A DNA stretch of 64,000 nt from Jannaschia sp. W003 (GTDB lineage: Bacteria > Pseudomonadota > Alphaproteobacteria > Rhodobacterales > Rhodobacteraceae). The stretch spans positions 2,605,501 through 2,669,500 of the forward strand of contig NZ_CP083539.1 in assembly GCF_025144335.1 (NCBI RefSeq), read 5' to 3'. Shown here piece after piece: positions 7,659 to 15,988 of the stretch (within the stretch, counting starts at the first letter, position 1; each line of letters starts with the position of its first letter). The position numbers and the translations under genes were made by a program. The notes beneath the pieces were generated by a model. That model ran no database searches, was not told where the DNA came from, and was given only the letters and a program-made list of their open reading frames with translations.

Positions 7659-8414
7659 TCAGCGGCCCGGCACCTCCGCCACGGCGCGCCGCGCGCCCTC
7701 CAGGATCCAGCTCTGCTCGGATCCCACGACCCAGCCGTTGAACCCGTAGTCCGACCACTCCCGCGCCTTGGCGGCATCCGGCACCCAGGTCACGAACCCC
7801 TTGCCCGCGTCGCGGCAGGCCGCACCGGCACGCTCCATCGCGCGGGCGAGGTCGGGATTGGCCAGCGTGTCGTGCCCGTAGGCGACCGAGAGGTCGGCCG
7901 GCCCGGTGAACAGCGCGTCGATGCCCGGCACGGCGGCGATGGCAGCGGCGGCCTCCACGCCCTCGGGCTCCTCGATCTGGGCGATCACCACGGTCTCCTC
8001 GCGCGAGCGGGCCAGCAGCGCGGGCATCGGCGTGCCGGTGAACCCGGCCCACCGCGTCGATCCGGCGTAGCCCCGCCCGCCGTGGCCGAACCGCGCGGCG
8101 CGGGCGACGGCCTCGGCCTTCTCCACCGAATCCACGTGCGGCACCACGATGCCGGTGGCGCCCATGTCGAGCACGTCGAGCACCCGCTCGGGCGAGCCCA
8201 CGGGGATGCGGACCAACAGCGGCAGGTCGCGCGCCCGCGCGACCGCCATGGCCGCGTCGATGGCGCCGCGGTCCCAGGGGGCGTGCTCCGCGTCGAGCAC
8301 CGCGAAGTCGAGGCCGGCGAGGGCGAGCAGCTCCACCATCACATGGTCGGGCGTCTTCACGAAGGTTCCCACGAGGCGCTCACCGCCCCGCAGCCGTTGG
8401 CCGAAACCGTGCAT
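7659..8414 (-). CDS. HpcH/HpaI aldolase/citrate lyase family protein
   Basis: A 251-residue metal-dependent class II aldolase with a TIM barrel. Family residues are visible: catalytic His44 in VLDAEHAPW, Arg69 in LVRIPVG, the DMGATGIVVPHV strand, Glu149 in AQIEEPEGV and Asp174 in GPADLS. Such enzymes cleave or form 2-keto-3-deoxy-sugar acids or 4-hydroxy-2-oxo-dicarboxylates with pyruvate as one product. Substrate is not predictable here. ATG 8414 has an AAGGGAGGGA ribosome site. It reads leftward 65 bases after the FliM-like gene. Confidence 0.9.
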   Translation of the reverse strand: MHGFGQRLRGGERLVGTFVKTPDHVMVELLALAGLDFAVLDAEHAPWDRGAIDAAMAVARARDLPLLVRIPVGSPERVLDVLDMGATGIVVPHVDSVEKAEAVARAARFGHGGRGYAGSTRWAGFTGTPMPALLARSREETVVIAQIEEPEGVEAAAAIAAVPGIDALFTGPADLSVAYGHDTLANPDLARAMERAGAACRDAGKGFVTWVPDAAKAREWSDYGFNGWVVGSEQSWILEGARRAVAEVPGR

Positions 8415-8479
8415 TCCCGTCCCTCCCTTTGCCGGGCGACGCTGCCCCGGCGCGAGGCGCGACGCAATGGCGGCGCCGG

Positions 8480-9616
8480 CTACATCGCCTTGAGGTCGGA
8501 CAGGTCCGCCATGTCGTCCAGATCGGCCAGCGCCGGCAGGCCGGCCGCGGGGGGCGCGGCGGCCTCGGGCCGGGCCGCTTGCGGGGCCGTGGCCGGGGGG
8601 CGGGCGACGCGGGCCGGCGGCGCCGCCGCGGCGTCGCCGAGGTCGGGCAGCGCGCCGCCGGGCGCCGCGGCCCCTTCGGCGGCGGGCGCGGCGGCGGGCC
8701 GCGCGCCCTGCAGCTTCGCCGCCCGCATGCCGTCCTGCTGCCCGAGACGCGCCCGCAGCGCTCCCTCGCCGCGCGGCCCGCCGTGTCCCCCGCCGAGCCG
8801 GCCCGCCGCGAGGCGCAGGCCGCCCAGCGCGCCGAGCGGCAGCGGGACGGTATCGCCCACCCGCAGCGCGGTGAGTCGGGCCAGCGGGATCGACAGGGGC
8901 GGCAGCGTCGCCTCCAGCCGGACGTGCGCGCGCAGGAGCGTCTCGCGCGCGCGGTCCGGCTCCGGTTCGGAACGGGATGCCTTCGCTGACCCCTCGGGCA
9001 CGGCGGGCCCGGGCAGCGCGGCGCGGGGGCGGTCGGGCAGCACAAGGCGCAGCGTGCCCGCCCGCTCGGCGCCGAGCGCGAGCGCCAGCTCCGCCACCAC
9101 GAGCGACGGCGCCTCCACCTCCAGCGCCAGCGCGCGCATGTCGGCCACGTGGCGGCCCGGATCGGGCGCGGGATAGCGCGCGGTGCCGTGGCGCCCCTCG
9201 GCGCCCGCGAGCACCTGCGCGGCGAAGGGGCGCGCGAAGCTGGCGTCGATGCGCGTGGGCGGCCGCGCCTTGCGCGCCGTGCGCTCCGCCCGCCCGAGCG
9301 TGCCGATCTCCACAAGCGCGTCCGTGAGCGAGGGGTCGAGCACCACGGCGCCCGCCCACTCCCCCGGCGGCGCGCGCAGGGGCAGGATCAGCGCGTGCCC
9401 GGGCAGCCCCGCGAGCGCCGTGTCGCGCGGCGCGCGCGCACAGGACTGCCGCTCCACCATGGCGTCCAGCCCCGCCCCGGCCGCCACCCGCACCATCGCC
9501 TCGGCCAGCGCGCGGTCCAGCCCCGGCAGCGGCGCGTCGGCCTGCGCGGCGGCATCCCCCGCGGGAGCGATGCCGGCCATGCGCTGCAGAATGGTGGGAG
9601 GGCTGCTCTCGGGCAT
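8480..9616 (-). CDS. FliM/FliN family (SpoA domain) flagellar motor switch-like protein
   Basis: A 378-residue protein. Residues about 228-304 match a SpoA/surface-presentation domain (VRLEATLPPLSIPLARL, LRVGDTVPLP, LGQQDGMRAAKL), the C-ring domain shared by FliM, FliN and type III secretion HrcQ. Residues 35-200 resemble the FliM middle region. The last 75 residues are an Ala/Pro-rich tail ending in a small acidic segment (LDDMADLSDLKAM). No other flagellar gene is in the window, so it is an orphan here. The family call is good; a role in a flagellar motor is inference. Confidence 0.8.
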   Translation of the reverse strand: MPESSPPTILQRMAGIAPAGDAAAQADAPLPGLDRALAEAMVRVAAGAGLDAMVERQSCARAPRDTALAGLPGHALILPLRAPPGEWAGAVVLDPSLTDALVEIGTLGRAERTARKARPPTRIDASFARPFAAQVLAGAEGRHGTARYPAPDPGRHVADMRALALEVEAPSLVVAELALALGAERAGTLRLVLPDRPRAALPGPAVPEGSAKASRSEPEPDRARETLLRAHVRLEATLPPLSIPLARLTALRVGDTVPLPLGALGGLRLAAGRLGGGHGGPRGEGALRARLGQQDGMRAAKLQGARPAAAPAAEGAAAPGGALPDLGDAAAAPPARVARPPATAPQAARPEAAAPPAAGLPALADLDDMADLSDLKAM

Positions 9617-9682
9617 GGAATCCCTGCGTCTGGTCGCGGTCGTGATGGCCGATAGAGGTTAACAAACCCCTCGCGGATGCCC

Positions 9683-12346
9683 CTATTCCGCGGCCCGTAG
9701 CCCGATCCCGGCGCCCGGCAGCGTCACCCGGAACGTCGCGCCGCCCCGCCCGGGCAGGTAGTCCACGGTGCCGCCGAGCCGCCCCATCACCTCGCGGCAG
9801 ATCGCCAGCCCCAGCCCCGCCCCGCCGGCGCGCGCGCCATCGCCGAGGCGCGCGAACTTCTCGAAGATCACGTCCCGGTCGCCTGCGGCGATGCCCGCGC
9901 CGTTGTCGGCGAAGTCCACCGTGACCGCCTCGCCCGCGCGCCCGACCTCGATCGCCAGCTCGGGCGCGTCGGCGTCGCAGTACTTGGCGGCGTTGGCCAC
10001 GAGGTTCACGAACACCTGCGCCAGCCGGTCGGGGTCGGTCCGCACCGTGACCGCCTCGGACGCCCGGTCGCGCCGGATCGCGAGTCGCCGGTCCGCCGCC
10101 GAGGCCGCCGCGTCCACCGCCCGGTCGATCACCGTGCCCAGCTCCACCGCCTCGGGGCGCAGGGCCAGCTTGCCGCTCTCCAGCACGCCGAGGTCGAGCA
10201 GATCGTCGAGGAGGCGCGTCAGGCGGCGGCTCTCCTCGTGGACGATGGCGGCGTAGCGCTCGCGGTCCGCGTCGCTCAGGCCGCCCGCGCGCAGGATCTC
10301 GGCGAAGGCGCGGATCGAGGTCATCGGCGTGCGCAGCTCGTGGCTGACCTGGCCGAGGAAGGCGTCCTTCTGAACCGACAGGCGCGTAAGCTGGGCGTTG
10401 GCGGCGCGCAGTTCGCGCGCGGTCCGCGACAGCTCCGCGGACTGCGCCTCCAGCCGGGCCGAGTAGTCCATGAGCTGCGCCGTCTCGTCGGCCACCGCGA
10501 TCAGGTCCTCGACCGAAACCGCCGCATCGCCCGCCAGCCCCGAGACCATCGCGTGGGCCGTGGCCGCACCCACCGAGCCCGCGAGGCGCCGCTCCAGCGC
10601 GTCCAGCAGCTCGGGCGTGGGCTCGGGGAAGTCGCCGGCGGTGCGCCCCTGCAACGCGGCTTGAGCGGCGAAGAGCGCGCGCGCCTCGCGGTAGCCGAGG
10701 ATGCGCTGCGCCATGATCAGCAGCTCCTCGGCGGTGGCCGTGCCCCGGCGCGCGCGGGGCGCGGCGGCGCGGTCGAACACGCGCGTGAAGCGCGGGGTCT
10801 GCAGCCGCTCCATCGGCGTCGGGTCGGTCACGAGCGACACGGCGCAGAGCAGCGCCGCGTTGGCCCCCAGCGACAGGCACAGGGCGGCCACCAGCGGGTC
10901 GGCCTGCAGCCCGAACATCGCCTCGGGACGCAGCCATCCGATGCCGAAGGGTCCGTCGCGGAGCACCGCCGCGACCCACCCTGCGTCGAACACCGGCAGC
11001 AGCATGGTCCAGACCCAGATCGCGAAGCCCGCGGCGATGCCGGCGGCGGCGCCCCGGCGCGTGGCCCCCTCCCAGAACAGCGCGGCCAGGAGAGCGGGCA
11101 GCACCTGCGCCATGCCGATGAACGAGATCAGCCCGATCGAGGCCAGCGCCGCCGTGCCTCCCGTGGCGCGGAAGTAGGCCCAGCCCATCGCCAGCACGGC
11201 GACGATCGACAGCCGCCGCGCCTGCAGTACCGCGTCGCGCACGTCGCCCGAGATGGTCGCCCGCCCCCGCCCCGGCCGCGCGAGCCAGAGCGGCGTGACC
11301 ACGTGGTTCGACAGCATCGTCGCCAGCGCCACGGCGGCCACGATCACCATGGAGGTGGCCGACGAGAAGCCGCCGAGGAAGGCGAGCATGGCGAGGCCGT
11401 CGCGCCCCTCGGACATGGGAAGGGTCAGAACGAAGAGGTCGGGGTTGCCGAGGGGCAGCCGCGCGAGGCCGGTCACGGCGATCGGCACCACGAACAGCGA
11501 CATTGCCATGAGGTAGAGCGGGAACGCCCAGGAGGCGGTGGCGAGGTGGCGTTCGTCGGTGTTCTCGACCACCAGCACCTGGAACATGCGCGGGAGGCAG
11601 ATGACGGCCGCCGCCGAGACGCCCACGAGGCCCATCCAGCGCCCCGCGCCGGTCTGCCAGTCGGCCACGGGCGAGTGGGCGATGGCTTCGAAGGTGGGGC
11701 CGATGCCGCCGTTCAGCTCCCACACCACGAAGGCGCCCACGGCGAGCAGGGCGACGAGCTTCACCACCGCCTCCACGGCGATGGCCGAGACGATGCCGTG
11801 GTGGCGCTCGCCCGCGTCCAGCCGGCGGGTGCCGAAGAGGATGGTGAAGACGGCCAGCCCCCCCGCCACGGCCAGCCCCAGCCAGGCCGGGTCGCCCGAC
11901 GGCGCCCCGGGGCCGGCGAAGGCGCGGAAGCTCAGCACCACTGACTGGAGCTGGAGCGCGATGTAGGGCGTGGTCCCCACCACCGCGAGCACCGTGACGA
12001 GGGCCGCCAGCCCGCCCGACTTGCCGAAGCGCGACGACAGGAGGTCGGCGATCGAGGTGATGCGCTCGGCCCTGCCGATGGCGACCAGCTTGCGCAGCAG
12101 CCACCACCAGCCCACCAGCACCAAGGTCGGGCCGAGGTAGATGGTCAGGTACTCCAGCCCCGAGCGGGCCGCGTAGCCGACCGCGCCGTAGAACGTCCAC
12201 GCGGTGCAGTAGATCGACAGCGACAGGGTGTAGACGGTCGCGCCGTGGAGCCAGCGCGCGCGGGGCCGGCGCTCGGCGGCGAAGGCGACGAGGAAGAGGA
12301 AGGCCACGTAGGCGAGCGAGGCCGCCGCCAGGACGTCGAGGCTCAC
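9683..12346 (-). CDS. Sodium:solute symporter-domain sensor histidine kinase (CrbS-like)
   Basis: An 887-residue inner-membrane kinase. Residues about 1-490 form a multi-helix SSF/PutP-like transporter domain (TVYTLSLSIYCTAWTFYGAVG near 36-55). A linker of the STAC type and a coiled coil (about 510-660) lead to HisKA with phospho-acceptor His669 (QVSHELRTPM) and a HATPase domain with NLVANAAKY, DNGAGI and GGAGLGLAI. There is no receiver domain; a separate receiver is encoded two genes upstream. CrbS-type kinases control acetyl-CoA synthetase in other proteobacteria, and acs lies in this locus. GTG 12346 overlaps the preceding stop by four bases. Confidence 0.9.
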   Translation of the reverse strand: MSLDVLAAASLAYVAFLFLVAFAAERRPRARWLHGATVYTLSLSIYCTAWTFYGAVGYAARSGLEYLTIYLGPTLVLVGWWWLLRKLVAIGRAERITSIADLLSSRFGKSGGLAALVTVLAVVGTTPYIALQLQSVVLSFRAFAGPGAPSGDPAWLGLAVAGGLAVFTILFGTRRLDAGERHHGIVSAIAVEAVVKLVALLAVGAFVVWELNGGIGPTFEAIAHSPVADWQTGAGRWMGLVGVSAAAVICLPRMFQVLVVENTDERHLATASWAFPLYLMAMSLFVVPIAVTGLARLPLGNPDLFVLTLPMSEGRDGLAMLAFLGGFSSATSMVIVAAVALATMLSNHVVTPLWLARPGRGRATISGDVRDAVLQARRLSIVAVLAMGWAYFRATGGTAALASIGLISFIGMAQVLPALLAALFWEGATRRGAAAGIAAGFAIWVWTMLLPVFDAGWVAAVLRDGPFGIGWLRPEAMFGLQADPLVAALCLSLGANAALLCAVSLVTDPTPMERLQTPRFTRVFDRAAAPRARRGTATAEELLIMAQRILGYREARALFAAQAALQGRTAGDFPEPTPELLDALERRLAGSVGAATAHAMVSGLAGDAAVSVEDLIAVADETAQLMDYSARLEAQSAELSRTARELRAANAQLTRLSVQKDAFLGQVSHELRTPMTSIRAFAEILRAGGLSDADRERYAAIVHEESRRLTRLLDDLLDLGVLESGKLALRPEAVELGTVIDRAVDAAASAADRRLAIRRDRASEAVTVRTDPDRLAQVFVNLVANAAKYCDADAPELAIEVGRAGEAVTVDFADNGAGIAAGDRDVIFEKFARLGDGARAGGAGLGLAICREVMGRLGGTVDYLPGRGGATFRVTLPGAGIGLRAAE

Positions 12347-12600
12347 CGCCCCTCCCCGCGGCGGACGCCCCACGCCACGAGCGCGGCGAGCGCGATCAGC
12401 ACGGTCCAGGCCGCGAACAGCGCGGCGAGCCAGGACGCGGTGCCGCCGGGCACGCCGCCTCTGGCCAGCGCGGCGGGCGCGAAGACCAGCACGACGGCGG
12501 CGAGCGCCGGCAGGATCCGCGCGGCGTCCTGCGTGCGGGCGCGGGCGCGCAGGCGGCGCACGGCGCCTGCGTCGAGGCCGAGGGGCGGCGGCGCGCTCAT
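12343..12600 (-). CDS. Small two-helix membrane protein in the kinase operon
   Basis: An 85-residue protein with an N-terminal cytoplasmic stretch (about 1-28, basic) and two predicted transmembrane helices at roughly 29-47 and 56-76, ending in RRGEGR. It is locked between the response regulator (ATGA overlap at 12597-12600) and the SSF kinase (GTGA overlap at 12343-12346), so the three are translated together. SSF transporters such as ActP are often accompanied by small membrane partners (DUF485, DUF4212); this one has a similar size and layout, but I do not recognise either sequence. Function unknown. Confidence 0.8.
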   Translation of the reverse strand: MSAPPPLGLDAGAVRRLRARARTQDAARILPALAAVVLVFAPAALARGGVPGGTASWLAALFAAWTVLIALAALVAWGVRRGEGR

Positions 12601-12995
12601 GGCGCGGCCGCGTCCCCGACGCCGGCAAGCGCGCGCACGGCCGCCGCCAGCTCCGCGTTCGAGAAGGGCTTGGTCATGAAGCGGCTCGCCCCCGCGGCCT
12701 CGGCGCGGGCGCGGTCGGCGGCCTGCCCCTTCGCGGTCAGCATCAGCACGGGGACGTGCGCGCAAGGACCGGCACGCACGGCGGCCAGGATCTCGAAGCC
12801 CGAGCGTCCCGGCAGCATCACGTCGAGCACCACCACGTCGGGGCGGTGCCGCTCCACCGCCTCCACCGCGGTGCGTCCGTCGCCGTGGGTCGAGACGTGC
12901 CAGCCGTCGCGGCCCAGCACGAAGGCCATCGCGGTGGCGATGTTGGGCTCGTCCTCGATCAGGAGCACGTGGCCGGCACGCGCGGTCGCGGTCAT
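12597..12995 (-). CDS. Single-domain response regulator (CheY-like receiver)
   Basis: A 132-residue stand-alone receiver. Acidic pocket Glu14-Asp15, phospho-acceptor Asp58 in VVVLDVMLPG, the Thr switch in VLMLTAKG and Lys in FMTKPF are all present. There is no DNA-binding or enzymatic output domain. It is co-translated with the two-helix protein and the SSF kinase that lacks its own receiver, so it is the probable phosphorelay partner. How the signal leaves this receiver is unclear: acting on the adjacent ScfR regulator or on a further phosphotransfer protein are possible. Confidence 0.92.
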   Translation of the reverse strand: MTATARAGHVLLIEDEPNIATAMAFVLGRDGWHVSTHGDGRTAVEAVERHRPDVVVLDVMLPGRSGFEILAAVRAGPCAHVPVLMLTAKGQAADRARAEAAGASRFMTKPFSNAELAAAVRALAGVGDAAAP

Positions 12996-13077
12996 GGCCG
13001 GCCTCCCTTCCGGTCATGCGGGGTCCGCGCACTGTCCGGGGATCGGCGCCGCCTGTCCAGCCCCGCCCGCGCGGGCG

Positions 13078-14310
13078 TCAGCGGGCGGCGGTGGTCACGA
13101 GCGGCGGCTCGCGGCGCGCGGGGCATTCGGCACGGGGGCAGACGCGGCAGCCCGGCCCCACGGTGGCGGCGGCACCCGCCCCTTCCGCCGCACGGGCGAT
13201 CAGCATCGTCGCCTCCAGGATCGGGCCGTTCGCGCCGCGCCCCACCACCTCGGCGGCGGCGTCCACCCGCCAGCGCGCGCCGTCGGGCGTCTCGACCACG
13301 GCCCCGATCGGGTGGAGCGGGCGCGAGGGGGCGGCGAAGAGCGGCCAGAGCGGGCAGCCCGCGCCGATCACGGGCAGCGCGAAGCCGGGCACGGGGCGTC
13401 GGCGCAGGAGCGCGCCCGCCGCGTCGCAGGCCACGAGACCGAGCGAGGGGTCTGTGGCGGCGAGGCGGCGCAGCACGCGGGCGTCGTCCGCGCCGGTGCG
13501 CGCGGCGATCGCGGCGGCGTCCCGGCCCTCCAGCGCCGCGAGGGGCAGCACGCGGGCGTCCTCGGCCTCGCGCCGCAGCCGCGCCGCGGCGAGGGGCCGC
13601 GCCGCCTCGGGCAGCTCCGCGACCAGCGCCGCGATTACCGGCTCCGCCCCCTCGCCGGCCTCCTCCAGCTCCGGCCAGGTGCGCGCGTCGCAGAAGGACT
13701 GGGCGATCTCGGCGGGGGTCAGGCCCGCCCGTTCCTCGGCGCCGCGGTCGAAGTAGCTGACCACCGCCTCGGCGCCCGAGGCGAGGCGGCGGCTCTCCTG
13801 GTCGAGGTTGCCGTGGAAGCGCTCGCGCCACACCGGCTCCAGCTCCGGCGTCTGGGCCAGGATCGCGGCGGTGGAGCGCACGCTCGCCACCGTGGTCAGC
13901 AGCTCGTGCATGGCCTCGGCCAGGGCGGGGTCGTGGGCCATGCGGTCCGAGAGCGCGGCGATGCGGTCGCGGTCGCGCTCGCGCTCGGCGCTCATGGTCG
14001 CCACCAGCCGCGCCCAGCCCGGGAACCGTCGCGCGAACTCGGCGGCGTCCTCGGTGCCCTCGCCTGCGAGCGCGCCGAGGGTCGACAGGAGCGCCGCGTC
14101 GCCCCGCGTGCCGAGCGACGCCGGGTCCACGCCCAGCGCCTCCGCGAGTCGCGCGAGCAGTGCCACGTTCACCGGCCGCCGCCCCCCCTCGATCAGCGCG
14201 AGATAGGAGGCCGAGATGCCCGCGGCACGCGCCACGTCGCGCTGCTTCGCGCCCCGGTGGAGGCGGGCCTCGCGGATGCGCGCGCCGGCAATGGTGGAGC
14301 GGCTGGCGAT
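13078..14310 (-). CDS. XRE-type short-chain fatty acyl transcriptional regulator (ScfR family), probable ATC start
   Basis: A 410-residue regulator if begun at 14310. Residues about 10-66 form the XRE helix-turn-helix (ARIREARLHRGAKQRD then GISASYLALIEGGRRP). The long C-terminal domain ends with the family's cysteine motif GCRVCPRAECPAR. Relatives (RamB, MccR, PccR) sense short acyl-CoAs and control acetate or propionate metabolism. No ATG, GTG or TTG exists in frame between the upstream stop and the middle of helix 1. The only start with a good ribosome site is ATC 14310-14308. The first standard codon, GTG 14235, would cut off the first HTH helix. Confidence 0.87.
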   Translation of the reverse strand: MASRSTIAGARIREARLHRGAKQRDVARAAGISASYLALIEGGRRPVNVALLARLAEALGVDPASLGTRGDAALLSTLGALAGEGTEDAAEFARRFPGWARLVATMSAERERDRDRIAALSDRMAHDPALAEAMHELLTTVASVRSTAAILAQTPELEPVWRERFHGNLDQESRRLASGAEAVVSYFDRGAEERAGLTPAEIAQSFCDARTWPELEEAGEGAEPVIAALVAELPEAARPLAAARLRREAEDARVLPLAALEGRDAAAIAARTGADDARVLRRLAATDPSLGLVACDAAGALLRRRPVPGFALPVIGAGCPLWPLFAAPSRPLHPIGAVVETPDGARWRVDAAAEVVGRGANGPILEATMLIARAAEGAGAAATVGPGCRVCPRAECPARREPPLVTTAAR

Positions 14311-14325
14311 TTCGGTGCCTCCCCC
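14308..14325 (-). promoter_or_regulatory. Strong Shine-Dalgarno ahead of an ATC start codon
   Basis: On the minus strand GGGGGAGG (14325-14318) is followed by the 7-base spacer CACCGAA and then ATC (14310-14308), opening the ScfR-family reading frame exactly where relatives begin. ATC is a very rare initiator, best known from infC-type genes discriminated by initiation factor 3. A base error (ATG misread as ATC) is the main alternative. Confidence 0.55.
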
Positions 14326-14549
14326 AGGCGTTGCCGCGCCTGCGAAGGAAATGCCGCAGCGCGTCGATACGATCTTTACAACGATCCGCGCCGCCGTGTC
14401 ACGAACTTCACAGAAAGACGCAACGCCCGCACGGGCCCCGTTGCCCGGTTTTCACCTCGTGGCCCATAACGCCCTCATCCGTGTCAACGCGGATCGCCGC
14501 CGCGTCTTGGGAGAGGCCCGGCGGATCAGACAGAAATAGGGAGGTCTCC
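14311..14549. promoter_or_regulatory. Divergent control region between ScfR gene and ABC importer
   Basis: This 239-base gap must carry the leftward promoter of the regulator and the rightward promoter of the importer-acs unit. Its centre is less G+C-rich than the flanks. A direct repeat ACGATC sits at 14369-14374 and 14381-14386, twelve bases apart, one helical turn, so it could be a protein site. I did not find the RamB/PccR-type TTTGCAAA motif. The importer's ribosome site is GGGAGG just before 14550. No promoter boxes are assigned with confidence. Confidence 0.5.
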
Positions 14550-15926
14550 ATGACCAGAAGCAACGTCACGCGCCGCGGCGTGGTGAAGACCGGCGCCGCC
14601 GCGGGCGCAGGCCTCGCCCTGCCGACCATCTTCACCGGCGCCGCCTGGGCCGACGCCCACACCGGCTTCACCAACGCGCCCCAGGGCGACACGGTCACGC
14701 TGGGCTTCAACGTGCCCCAGACCGGCCCCTACGCCGACGAGGGCGCCGACGAGCTGCGCGCGTTCGAGCTGGCCGTGGAGCACCTGAACGGCGAGGGCGA
14801 CGGCGGCATGATGCAGACGTTCTCGAGCAAGACGCTCGAGGGCAACGGCATCATGGGCAAGAAGGTCCAGTTCGTCACCGGCGACACCCAGACCAAGTCC
14901 GACGCCGCCCGCGCATCCGCCCGCTCGATGATCGAGAAGGACGGCGCGATCATGATCTCGGGCGGCTCCAGCTCGGGCGTGGCCGTGGCCGTGCAGGGCC
15001 TGTGCCAGGAAGCCGGCGTCATCTTCATGGCCGGCCTCACGCACTCCAACGACACCACCGGCAAGGACCGCAAGGCCAACGGCTTCCGCCACTTCTTCAA
15101 CGCCTACATGTCGGCCGCCGCCCTCGCGCCGGTGCTCCAGAGCCTCTACGGCACGGACCGCAAGGCCTACCACCTGACCGCCGACTACAACTGGGGCTGG
15201 ACCCAGCAGGAATCGATCGCCGCCGCCACCGAGGCGATGGGCTGGGAGACGGTCGAGAACGTGCTCACCCCGCTCGCGGCTACGGACTTCTCGTCCTACA
15301 TCGCGCCCGTCCTCAACTCCGGCGCCGACGTGCTGGTGCTGAACCACTACGGCGGAAACATGGTCAACTCGCTGACCAACGCCGTGCAGTTCGGCCTGCG
15401 CCAGGCCCAGGCCAACGGCAAGGACTTCCAGATCGTGGTGCCGCTCTACTCCGAGCTGATGGCCCGCGGCGCCGGCCAGAACATCGCCGGCATCCCCGGC
15501 TCGCAGAACTGGGACTGGAAGCTCGAGAACGAGAAGGGCGACCGCTACCGGGGCACCAACGCCTTCGTGCAGTCCTTCGGCACCAAGTACGGCTTCCCGC
15601 CCTCCCAGGCGGCGCACACCTGCTACGCCCAGACGCTGCTCTACGCGGATGCGGTGAACCGGGCCGGCTCGTTCAACCCCTGCGCCGTGGTCGAGGCCCT
15701 CGAGGACTACGAGTTCGACGGCCTCGGCAACGGCCCGACGCTCTACCGCGCCGCCGACCACCAGTGCTTCAAGGACGTGGTCGTGGTGCGCGGCAAGGAG
15801 AACCCGGAGAACGAGTTCGACCTCGTGGAGATCGTCGAGGTCACGCCGACCGAGCAGGTCACCTACGAGCCCGACCACCCGATGTTCGCCGGCGGCGAGC
15901 TCGGCGAGTGCAACCCGGGCGCCTGA
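14550..15926 (+). CDS. LivK-type ABC transporter substrate-binding protein, Tat-exported
   Basis: A 458-residue periplasmic type I binding protein, longer than typical LivK. The first 34 residues are a twin-arginine signal (TRRGVVK at 7-13, hydrophobic core, AAWA-DAH cleavage). The mature part has TVTLGFNVPQTGPYADEGAD, the FSGGSSSGVAVAV-like acceptor loop (ISGGSSSG) and a Cys-rich C-terminus. It heads a complete LivKHMGF-type importer that ends in acs. Branched-chain amino acid binding is the default label for the family, but the gene context points to a short carboxylate or related C2-C4 compound; this is inference. Confidence 0.88.
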   Translation: MTRSNVTRRGVVKTGAAAGAGLALPTIFTGAAWADAHTGFTNAPQGDTVTLGFNVPQTGPYADEGADELRAFELAVEHLNGEGDGGMMQTFSSKTLEGNGIMGKKVQFVTGDTQTKSDAARASARSMIEKDGAIMISGGSSSGVAVAVQGLCQEAGVIFMAGLTHSNDTTGKDRKANGFRHFFNAYMSAAALAPVLQSLYGTDRKAYHLTADYNWGWTQQESIAAATEAMGWETVENVLTPLAATDFSSYIAPVLNSGADVLVLNHYGGNMVNSLTNAVQFGLRQAQANGKDFQIVVPLYSELMARGAGQNIAGIPGSQNWDWKLENEKGDRYRGTNAFVQSFGTKYGFPPSQAAHTCYAQTLLYADAVNRAGSFNPCAVVEALEDYEFDGLGNGPTLYRAADHQCFKDVVVVRGKENPENEFDLVEIVEVTPTEQVTYEPDHPMFAGGELGECNPGA

Positions 15927-15935
15927 TCGCCCGAC

Positions 15936-15959
15936 GGGGGCCGCGCCGGCGCGGCCCCC
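15936..15959 (+). terminator. Intra-operon hairpin after the binding-protein gene
   Basis: An 11-base perfect stem GGGGGCCGCGC / GCGCGGCCCCC with a 2-base centre lies ten bases past the binding-protein stop and 30 bases before the permease gene, without a long T-run. Such hairpins usually protect the upstream mRNA or attenuate, giving excess binding protein over permease. Confidence 0.65.
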
Positions 15960-15988
15960 TCCCTTCCCCCTGACGCGCGGGAACCCCG

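Noticed and set aside
7659..12200. A 1513-codon minus frame joining kinase, FliM-like and aldolase regions
   Set aside because: Only the last 251 codons are a gene (the aldolase). The rest is out of frame with the kinase and FliM-like genes and is Arg/Gly/Ala-rich.
13078..14235. The ScfR gene starting at GTG 14235
   Set aside because: This removes the first helix of the HTH domain, and GTG 14235 has no good ribosome site; the ATC at 14310 fits much better.
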